A DNA stretch of 53,320 bases from Sphingobium sp. Ant17 (GTDB taxonomy: Bacteria; Pseudomonadota; Alphaproteobacteria; Sphingomonadales; Sphingomonadaceae). The stretch is from positions 13,570 through 66,889 of the forward strand of contig NZ_JEMV01000029.1 of assembly GCF_000588875.1 (NCBI RefSeq), given 5' to 3'. Of the stretch, positions 47,740 through 53,320 are shown in pieces. The notes beneath the pieces were generated by a model, which worked only from the letters and a program-made list of their open reading frames with translations, was not told the origin of the DNA and searched no databases. The translations under genes and the position numbers were made by a program. Each line of letters begins with the position of its first letter. The first letter of the stretch is position 1.

Positions 47740-48309
47740 CTAATCCGCCAGCCGCAGCGCGACCTCGTTCATGAAACGCGCGTCATCGCCCTTGGCCAGC
47801 CATTCCGCCTCGGCCCCGATCGCGCCCAGCATCGCGGCGAGCGCGTCCATCTCGCTCTTGGCGTAATTGCCCAGCACATAGCCATGGACCTTGTCCTTAT
47901 GGCCCGGATGGCCGATGCCGATCCGCACCCGGCGAAATTCCGCGCCGATATGCGCGTCGGTGGATCGCAGGCCATTATGCCCGGCATTGCCGCCACCACG
48001 CTTCACCTTCACCTTCATCGGCACCAGGTCGAGTTCGTCGTGAAAGACGGTGACGTCCTGCGGCGTCAGTTTGTAGAAGCGCATCGCCTCGCCAACGGAT
48101 CGGCCGCTTTCGTTCATGAAGGTCGCGGGTTTGAGCAGCAGGATCTTCTCCGTGCCGATCCGCCCTTCCTGCACCCAGCCCTGAAACTGCTTCTTGGGCG
48201 GCGAAAAGCGATGCAGGTCGGCGATCAGGTCCACGACCATGAAGCCGACATTATGCCGGTGCATCGCATATTGCGTGCCCGGATTGCCGAGCCCGACCCA
48301 GATTTGCAT
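47740..48309 (-). CDS. pth: Peptidyl-tRNA hydrolase
   Basis: Frees tRNA from peptidyl-tRNA drop-off products; 189 residues. Family motifs: MQIWVGLGNPGTQYAMHRHN with the catalytic His in RHNVGF, KPATFMNESGRSVGEAMRFY, VFHDELDLVPMKVKVKRGGG and GHNGLRSTDAHIG. GGAGG abuts an ATG at 48315 but lies six bases from the ATG at 48309, so 48309 is the better start and matches the family's MQIWVGLGNPG. It follows rplY on the same strand, the usual pairing, with a palindromic repeat between them. Confidence 0.94.
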   Translation of the reverse strand: MQIWVGLGNPGTQYAMHRHNVGFMVVDLIADLHRFSPPKKQFQGWVQEGRIGTEKILLLKPATFMNESGRSVGEAMRFYKLTPQDVTVFHDELDLVPMKVKVKRGGGNAGHNGLRSTDAHIGAEFRRVRIGIGHPGHKDKVHGYVLGNYAKSEMDALAAMLGAIGAEAEWLAKGDDARFMNEVALRLAD

Positions 48310-48330
48310 CTTCATCCTCCAGAAAAGCAA

Positions 48331-48415
48331 AACCCCGTCCGTCCGAGCCTGTCGATCGGCCACTTCTCTTGTTCAACAAGGAAGTGGCTTCGACAAGCTC
48401 AGCCCGAACGGGGTT
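48331..48415. repeat. REP-like palindromic repeat, copy 1 (rplY-pth intergenic)
   Basis: Imperfect palindrome of 85 bases: outer arms AACCCCGT/ACGGGGTT, then inner arms ending in a strong hairpin (CCACTTC, CTTGTT, AACAAG, GAAGTGG). Its right arm (48386-48411) is identical over 26 bases to the right arm of copy 2 at 52102-52127, including CTTCGACAAGCTCAGCCC. Repeats of this kind are dispersed in sphingomonad genomes. Confidence 0.8.
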
Positions 48416-48419
48416 GAGC

Positions 48420-48438
48420 AAAACCGTCTGAACGACGG
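48420..48438 (-). terminator. Weak terminator-like hairpin after rplY
   Basis: On the minus strand CCGTC/GACGG with a five-base loop is followed by TTTT, nine bases after the rplY stop. The stem is short. It would separate rplY from the repeat and pth. Confidence 0.35.
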
Positions 48439-48446
48439 CGGCAGGC

Positions 48447-49070
48447 TTATTCGGCCGTGGCTTCCGCCTCGTCCTCGCCTTCGCCACCCTCGGCGCTCTT
48501 GAGCGCAGACGGGGCCACGATCGTCGCGATGGTGAAGTCGCGATCATCGATCGCCGCCTTCGCGCCCTTGGGCAGCTTGACCGCGCTGATGTGGATCGAA
48601 TCGCCGACTTCGAAGCCGGTCAGGTCGACCACGACATCTTCGGGAATGTCGGCGGCATCGACGATCAGTTCGACGTCATGACGAACGATGTTCAGCACGC
48701 CGCCCTTTTTGAGGCCCGGCGAGGCAGCTTCATTCTCGAAGCGCACCGGCACCGCGACGGTGACGCTGGCATGTTCCGAAACGCGCAGGAAGTCGGCGTG
48801 CAGCGGACGGTCGGAGACGGGGTGGAAGGCCACGTCCTTGGCGAGCGTGCGGATGGACTTGCCACCGACTTCCACCATGACGACCGAGTTGAAGAAATGA
48901 CCGGTGCCCAGCAGCTTGTTGAGGAGCTTTTCCTCGACGTGGATCGACTGGGGTTCTTCGTTCATTCCATAGATGACGGCGGGTACGCGGCCCTCACGGC
49001 GGAGGGCGCGGGAGGCTCCCTTGCCTGCCCGATCGCGTGCCTCGGCCGACAGCGTAAGCTGCTCGCTCAT
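48447..49070 (-). CDS. rplY: 50S ribosomal protein L25/general stress protein Ctc
   Basis: Binds 5S rRNA in the large subunit; 207 residues, the long Ctc-type form with the extra C-terminal domain. N terminus: [28 protein letters not shown]-terminal TL5/CTC domain: [40 protein letters not shown], then an acidic tail ([16 protein letters not shown]). The chosen start [16 protein letters not shown] matches the family; the longer upstream frame does not. It heads an rplY-pth unit. Confidence 0.94.
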   Translation of the reverse strand: MSEQLTLSAEARDRAGKGASRALRREGRVPAVIYGMNEEPQSIHVEEKLLNKLLGTGHFFNSVVMVEVGGKSIRTLAKDVAFHPVSDRPLHADFLRVSEHASVTVAVPVRFENEAASPGLKKGGVLNIVRHDVELIVDAADIPEDVVVDLTGFEVGDSIHISAVKLPKGAKAAIDDRDFTIATIVAPSALKSAEGGEGEDEAEATAE

Positions 49071-49141
49071 TGCGTGTCTCCAAAAGCTGGTTTGAGTTAC
49101 ATTTTCCCGCCACGCCTCCAGGGATGACCATCGCGGGAGCG

Positions 49142-49163
49142 CGCCCTTTAGCAGAAAAGGGCG
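49142..49163. other. Hairpin in the rplY upstream region
   Basis: 8-bp perfect stem CGCCCTTT/AAAGGGCG with a six-base loop, 72 bases upstream of the rplY ATG. It could lie in the rplY leader or end the upstream GumN unit. No T run follows on the minus strand. Confidence 0.35.
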
Positions 49164-49204
49164 AGAATGCAAGGTAGCACCGCCGCCCCTTCCTCCCGTT
49201 CGTC

Positions 49205-50092
49205 CTACTGCACCCGCGTAACCGTAAAGCCCTTGGCCTTGAGCAACTCGATCAGATTCTCCCGCCCCGTCAGATGCCCCGCGCCCACCGCGATGAAGGG
49301 CCGCCCCGTCATCGGCGCGATCGCCTTTGCCCAATCGCGGTTGCGCGCGACGAGGACCGCTTCCTCGACCACCGGATCGGGCTGCTCGCCATTCTCATCC
49401 TCCTTGGCGATCGCCTCCATATCGCCTTTGCGCCAGGCCGTCAGGATGCGCTCGAACAGAGCCTTCATATCCTTCGTCTCGCGCACCGTCTGCACCAGCA
49501 GCTTCGCCTGCGCCGCATCGGGCAACGTGTCGAACGCGGCGAACTGCCGTTCCACCGTCTCCAGCCCGCCAATCGGCTTGCCCGCCTTTTTGAACGCGGC
49601 GATCAGCACCGGCTCCACGCCATCATCCTGGCTCACCTTGAGCGCCTGCTGGCTCGCCGCCGACAACAGCATAGCCGCCGCCCAGCTTTCATAGCCCGAC
49701 AGCATCTGCGTGCTGGTGCCACCATCCTCCACCGCCTTGATGAGCGCGGCCCGATCCGCTTCCGGCACCCGCTGTTCGAGGGGCGGCAGGCCAGGGCTGC
49801 GGCCCATCGTCTCGAATAGCGTCAGCGTTTTCTGCTCATCCTGCAAATCCGCCGCTTCCAGCACCAGCCGATCCGCCTGCGCCATCGCCTCGCTGATCGT
49901 CGGCGTCTCCCACGCCACCCCTTTGGGCAGCACATGGATCGTGCCGAACAGCCACCCTTTCATGGGGCCACGCGACACCTGCCACAGCGCCGGGCCACCT
50001 TGCGCACCCTCCAGCTTGGGGCTGCTATCCTGCCCGCAGGCCGCAACCAGCGTCAGCGCGCACAGCGCCAGGAAATGGGTGAACCGCCGCAT
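49205..50092 (-). CDS. TraB/GumN family protein (lipoprotein)
   Basis: 295 residues. The signal region ends in TLVAACG, a lipobox-like cleavage site, so it is probably a lipoprotein. The family signatures are present: [11 protein letters not shown] at about residue 50 and [21 protein letters not shown] near the C terminus. These His-containing motifs recall the metal-dependent Tiki/TraB hydrolase fold, but the bacterial function is not established. It is six bases downstream of a paralogue on the same strand. Confidence 0.87.
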   Translation of the reverse strand: MRRFTHFLALCALTLVAACGQDSSPKLEGAQGGPALWQVSRGPMKGWLFGTIHVLPKGVAWETPTISEAMAQADRLVLEAADLQDEQKTLTLFETMGRSPGLPPLEQRVPEADRAALIKAVEDGGTSTQMLSGYESWAAAMLLSAASQQALKVSQDDGVEPVLIAAFKKAGKPIGGLETVERQFAAFDTLPDAAQAKLLVQTVRETKDMKALFERILTAWRKGDMEAIAKEDENGEQPDPVVEEAVLVARNRDWAKAIAPMTGRPFIAVGAGHLTGRENLIELLKAKGFTVTRVQ

Positions 50093-50098
50093 CGTCGC

Positions 50099-51004
50099 TT
50101 ACTCCTTGATCCGCCGGGCGGTGATGCCCAGCGTCTTCAACTGGTCCTGCACGCTGCCCTTGCCCGCCAAATGCCCCGCGCCGACCGCGACGAACACCGT
50201 CCCCGGCGTCGCCATCCGCGCCTTGATCCATTGCGCCCAGGTCGCGTTGCGCCCGATCAGCAGCACCTGCGCCAGTTCAGGCGTCGCCACCAGCGACTCG
50301 TTCATCGACTTGCCCAATTTCTTCGGATCGCCCGCCTGCCAATGGCGCAGCAAGGCGGCAAACTCCGTCTCCATCTCCGGCAATCCATCGACGGTCGCGT
50401 TCAGGAAAGCGACCTGCTGCTCCATCGGCAGCGTCGCGAAGAAATCGATCTGCTGCTCGACCGTTTCCAGCGCCTCGACCCGCTTGCCCGCCTTCACCGC
50501 CGCCGAGCGCAAAATCTTCTCCGCGCCCAGATCCGCTTGATAGCCCATCTTCGCCAGCGGCGCGACGGCCAGCGCCATGCCCGCCATCCACGGGTTCATC
50601 CGGTCGAACGCCGGGACGGGCAGGGCATTAGCCGCCATCGCCGCGCGATATTTCTCCCGCGCCTCCGGGGTCAGCCGGTCGGACAGCGCCACGCCATCGC
50701 TGGCCAGCGCCTTGGCCATCATCACGCCACCCATCACATTGGGATCGTCCGGCTCGATGATTTCCAGCACCAGCTCGTCCGATCCGTCGAACGCGGCCTT
50801 CACGCCGCCCCGGAACCAGTCGACCCCCGGCTTCATCACATGCACCGTGCCGAACAGATAGAGCGTGGTGTCCGCATCCTGCACCCGCCACATGGCGGGC
50901 GTTGCAACGTTTGTCGCGGGCGGGGCAGGGCGGGCGGCCACCGGGCCACTGGTCAGCAACAGCGCGGCGGCAAGGCCATGGGCCAGATAAGCAAGCATCT
51001 TCAT
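50099..51004 (-). CDS. TraB/GumN family protein (paralogue)
   Basis: 301 residues from ATG 51004. A signal peptide (MLAYLAHGLAAALLLTSGPV) precedes the mature protein. Motifs: LFGTVHVMKPG and AVGAGHLAGKGSVQDQLKTL, matching the neighbour position for position. The start is uncertain: in-frame ATGs lie at 51016, 51004 and 50998, and a GGGG tract sits between the first two. First gene of a two-paralogue unit, divergent from glyQ with about 136 bases between them. Confidence 0.86.
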   Translation of the reverse strand: MKMLAYLAHGLAAALLLTSGPVAARPAPPATNVATPAMWRVQDADTTLYLFGTVHVMKPGVDWFRGGVKAAFDGSDELVLEIIEPDDPNVMGGVMMAKALASDGVALSDRLTPEAREKYRAAMAANALPVPAFDRMNPWMAGMALAVAPLAKMGYQADLGAEKILRSAAVKAGKRVEALETVEQQIDFFATLPMEQQVAFLNATVDGLPEMETEFAALLRHWQAGDPKKLGKSMNESLVATPELAQVLLIGRNATWAQWIKARMATPGTVFVAVGAGHLAGKGSVQDQLKTLGITARRIKE

Positions 51005-51140
51005 AGCCCCAACCATGCGGGGCGCAGGCCCTAAGGGCAAGCCACTTAACCCTGTTTCGCTCCGTCCTGCCCTTGACCCTATCGGCCCCATGCGCCAAGG
51101 CGCGAGCCAGTAAAACCGACCATTTCGCGAAGGACTATTC

Positions 51141-52013
51141 GTGGCCGAAGGCAAAGCGCTTTCCTTCCAGGACCTCATCCTGACCCTCCATGCCTATTGG
51201 GGGAAACAGGGCTGCGTCATCCTCCAGCCCTATGACATGGAAGTCGGCGCGGGCACCTTCCATCCCGCCACCACGCTGCGCGCGCTTGGGCCGCAGCCAT
51301 GGAACGCCGCCTATGTCCAGCCCAGCCGCCGGCCCACGGACGGCCGCTATGGCGAAAACCCCAATCGGCTGCAGCATTATTACCAATATCAGGTGATCAT
51401 GAAGCCCAGCCCCGCCAATCTGCAGGAACTCTATCTCGGCAGCCTCGTGGAAATCGGCATCGATCCCCTGGTCCATGACATCCGCTTCGTCGAGGATGAC
51501 TGGGAAAGCCCGACGCTGGGCGCCTGGGGCCTTGGCTGGGAAGTCTGGTGCGACGGCATGGAAGTCACGCAATTCACCTATTTCCAGCAGATGGGCGGAT
51601 ACGACTGCAAGCCGGTCGCGGGCGAACTGACCTACGGCCTCGAACGGCTGGCCATGTATATTCAGGGCGTCGACAGCGTCTATGACCTGAAATTCAACGA
51701 TGCCGGCGTCACCTATGGCGACGTGTTCCTGGCCAATGAACAACAGATGTCGAAATGGAATTTCGAGGTCGCCGACACCGAAAAACTGTTCCGCTGGTTC
51801 AAGGATTGCCAGTCGGAATGGCGCAGCTGCATCGACAATGGCGTGCCGCTCGCCGCCTATGACCAGGCGATCAAGGCCAGCCACGTCTTCAACCTGCTCC
51901 AGGCGCGCGGCGTGATCTCGGTACAGGAACGCGCAAGCTATATGGGCCAGGTCCGCGACATGGCGAAGGGCAGCTGCGAGGCGTGGATGCAATCCAACGG
52001 ATGGGCCGCGTGA
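51141..52013 (+). CDS. glyQ: Glycyl-tRNA synthetase alpha subunit
   Basis: Catalytic subunit of the tetrameric bacterial enzyme; 290 residues. Diagnostic stretches: [88 protein letters not shown] and [15 protein letters not shown]. The start is GTG with AAGGA about seven bases upstream. It is followed by glyS after a palindromic repeat. Frame intact. Confidence 0.96.
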   Translation: MAEGKALSFQDLILTLHAYWGKQGCVILQPYDMEVGAGTFHPATTLRALGPQPWNAAYVQPSRRPTDGRYGENPNRLQHYYQYQVIMKPSPANLQELYLGSLVEIGIDPLVHDIRFVEDDWESPTLGAWGLGWEVWCDGMEVTQFTYFQQMGGYDCKPVAGELTYGLERLAMYIQGVDSVYDLKFNDAGVTYGDVFLANEQQMSKWNFEVADTEKLFRWFKDCQSEWRSCIDNGVPLAAYDQAIKASHVFNLLQARGVISVQERASYMGQVRDMAKGSCEAWMQSNGWAA

Positions 52014-52029
52014 TCGGGATAGCTATGAA

Positions 52030-52127
52030 CCCGTTCGCCCTGAGCCTGTCGAAGGGCTCCACTGAGCCGAAGGCGAAGTGCCTTCACTGCGTTCAGGCAA
52101 GGGCTTCGACAAGCTCAGCCCGAACGG
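52030..52127. repeat. REP-like palindromic repeat, copy 2 (glyQ-glyS intergenic)
   Basis: Imperfect palindrome of about 98 bases between the two subunit genes. Left arm 52030-52058 (CCGTTCGCCCTGAGCCTGTC...) pairs with right arm 52099-52127; about 24 of 29 positions match. The right arm is identical to that of copy 1 over 26 bases. It ends 13 bases before the glyS start, so in the transcript it would form a large hairpin close to that ribosome binding site. Confidence 0.82.
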
Positions 52128-52140
52128 ATTGGGATGTAAT

Positions 52141-53320
52141 ATGATGACCGACTTCCTCCTCGAACTGCGCTGCGAGGAAATTCCCGCGCGCATGCAGCTC
52201 AAGGCCAGCGACGATCTCGCCCGCCTCTTTACCGAGGAACTGGCGAAGTCCGGCCTGACGCCGGGCAGCATCGACAGCTTCGTCACGCCGCGCCGCCTGG
52301 CGCTCATCGCCCGCGACCTGCCGCTCGAAACCGCTGCCGTCAGCGAAGAGCATAAAGGCCCGCGCACCAGCGCGCCGCCCCAGGCGCTCGAAGGCTTCCT
52401 GCGCAAGACCGGCCTGACGCAGGACCAGCTCGAAGACCGGGGCGGCATCTGGTTCGCCGTCGTCAACAAGCCCGGCCGCGCTACCGCAGAGGTATTGGCG
52501 CAAGCCATCCCCGCCATCATCCGCGCCTTCCCCTGGCCCAAATCCATGCGCTGGGGTGCCGCGTCGCAGACGACCGAAAGCCTGCGCTGGGTGCGCCCGT
52601 TGCAGGGCATCGTCGCGATCCTGGGCGAGCAACTGATCGACTGCGAAATCGATGGCATTCGCAGCGGCTATGCCACGCTCGGCCATCGCTTCCATCACCC
52701 GGCCGAAATCACCATCGGCGGGGCGGGCGACTATGCGCAAAAGCTGCGCGCCTGCCATGTCATCGTCAGCCATCACGAACGCCAGGCGATCATCGCGGAC
52801 AAGGCCGCGCAGGCCGCCGCCGCGCATGGCTACACGGTGATCGAGGACAAGGGGCTGGTCGCGGAAAATGCGGGCCTGACCGAATGGCCGGTGCCGTTGC
52901 TCGGCGATTTCGACCCCGTCTTTCTTGAGGTGCCGCCTGAAGTCATTCAGCTAACCCTGCGTATCAACCAGAAATATTTCGTGCTGCGCGACAGCACGGG
53001 CAAACTCGCCCCCGCCTTCATCTGCACCGCCAATATCGACGCCAAGGATGGCGGTGCCGCCATCATCGCGGGCAACCGCAAGGTGCTGGCCGCGCGGCTT
53101 AGCGACGCCCGCTTCTTCTGGGAACAGGACCGCAAGACGCGGCTGGAAGACCACGCGAAGAAACTCGAACGCATCACCTTCCATGAGAAACTGGGGACGG
53201 TGGCCGACAAGGTCGAGCGCGTCGCGAAACTGGCCCGATGGCTGGTGGAAGAGGGCATCGTCACCTCTGGAACCCTCTCCCTTGAGGGAGAGGGCAGGGT
53301 GAGGGTGCTCGAGCTAATGG
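52141..53320 (+). CDS. glyS: Glycyl-tRNA synthetase beta subunit, 3' end beyond window
   Basis: Partial: 393 codons, open to the window edge. The N terminus MTDFLLELRCEEIPARMQLK is diagnostic, followed by FVTPRRLALIARDLP, EEHKGPRTSAPPQALEGFLRK, FPWPKSMRWG, TESLRWVRPLQGIVAIL, GHRFHHP, RINQKYFVLRD and DARFFWEQDRKTRLEDHAKK. GGGA lies upstream of the double ATG. The last codons visible (from about 53263) change character: after WLVEEGIV the frame runs through a REP-like palindrome and reads TSGTLSLEGEGRVRVLEL, which I do not recognise as GlyS sequence. The frame is still open. Confidence 0.94.
   Translation, partial: MMTDFLLELRCEEIPARMQLKASDDLARLFTEELAKSGLTPGSIDSFVTPRRLALIARDLPLETAAVSEEHKGPRTSAPPQALEGFLRKTGLTQDQLEDRGGIWFAVVNKPGRATAEVLAQAIPAIIRAFPWPKSMRWGAASQTTESLRWVRPLQGIVAILGEQLIDCEIDGIRSGYATLGHRFHHPAEITIGGAGDYAQKLRACHVIVSHHERQAIIADKAAQAAAAHGYTVIEDKGLVAENAGLTEWPVPLLGDFDPVFLEVPPEVIQLTLRINQKYFVLRDSTGKLAPAFICTANIDAKDGGAAIIAGNRKVLAARLSDARFFWEQDRKTRLEDHAKKLERITFHEKLGTVADKVERVAKLARWLVEEGIVTSGTLSLEGEGRVRVLELM
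53273..53309. repeat. REP-like palindrome inside the glyS reading frame
   Basis: Arms CCCTCTCCCT (53273-53282) and AGGGAGAGGG (53285-53294) with a two-base centre, followed by CAGGGTGAGGGTG. This is the layout of dispersed intergenic repeats in many proteobacteria. Here it lies inside an open coding frame and is unlike copies 1 and 2. Confidence 0.65.

Noticed and set aside
1..53320. Insertion sequences, prophage, CRISPR, tRNA or rRNA
   Set aside because: No transposase, integrase, repeat-spacer array or structural RNA pattern was found by reading both strands.

Overview
The window looks like chromosomal DNA of a sphingomonad (Alphaproteobacteria; Sphingobium, Sphingomonas or a close relative). 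The basis is high GC with strong third-position bias, a large TonB-dependent receptor, a NodT-type outer-membrane efflux lipoprotein, separate glyQ and glyS genes, and the 'TTCGACAAGCTCAGCCCGAACGG' type of palindromic repeat common in this group. The genus is an inference. I see no transposase, CRISPR array, rRNA or tRNA.

Layout. (1) 124-7205: a TonB-dependent receptor converges on a tryptophan-tryptophylquinone (TTQ) amine dehydrogenase operon (mauB-mauE-mauD-mauA-cytochrome c, minus strand); a TetR-type regulator follows. (2) 7331-10435: a hybrid sensor kinase and an HWE-family sensor kinase. (3) 10440-14646, minus strand: a tripartite export set (ABC-exporter-like protein, HlyD-type adaptor, TolC-type channel) whose ABC protein has lost its ATPase motifs. 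(4) 14958-23806: a short-chain dehydrogenase and yaaA (minus), then a TetR gene with three copies of a palindromic operator, a structured leader with a 10-residue upstream ORF, an unknown 131-residue protein and an RND efflux pump. (5) 23912-40912: a 17-kb run of eight genes, seven of them joined by 4-bp overlaps: glgE, treS-maltokinase, glgB, glgX, treZ, malQ, treY, then a DUF2934 protein. They interconvert trehalose, maltose, maltose-1-phosphate and alpha-glucan. (6) 40945-53320: a GH51 arabinofuranosidase, rsgA, a PRISE-like reductase, alaS, pth, rplY, two TraB/GumN proteins, glyQ and the start of glyS.

Eight genes carry frame breaks: ten apparent one-base deletions and one one-base insertion. 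A ninth gene has an in-frame TAG. Because alaS is among them, and because the proteins on both sides of each break are well conserved, sequencing or assembly error is the likeliest cause. I annotate the disrupted genes across their full repaired span and give the position of each break.

The most unusual observations are the leader with a short upstream ORF before the efflux operon, the ATPase-dead exporter-like protein, a REP-like palindrome lying in frame inside glyS, the inactive GH13-like N-terminal region of GlgE, and the amine dehydrogenase cluster with a TonB receptor but no visible MauG.
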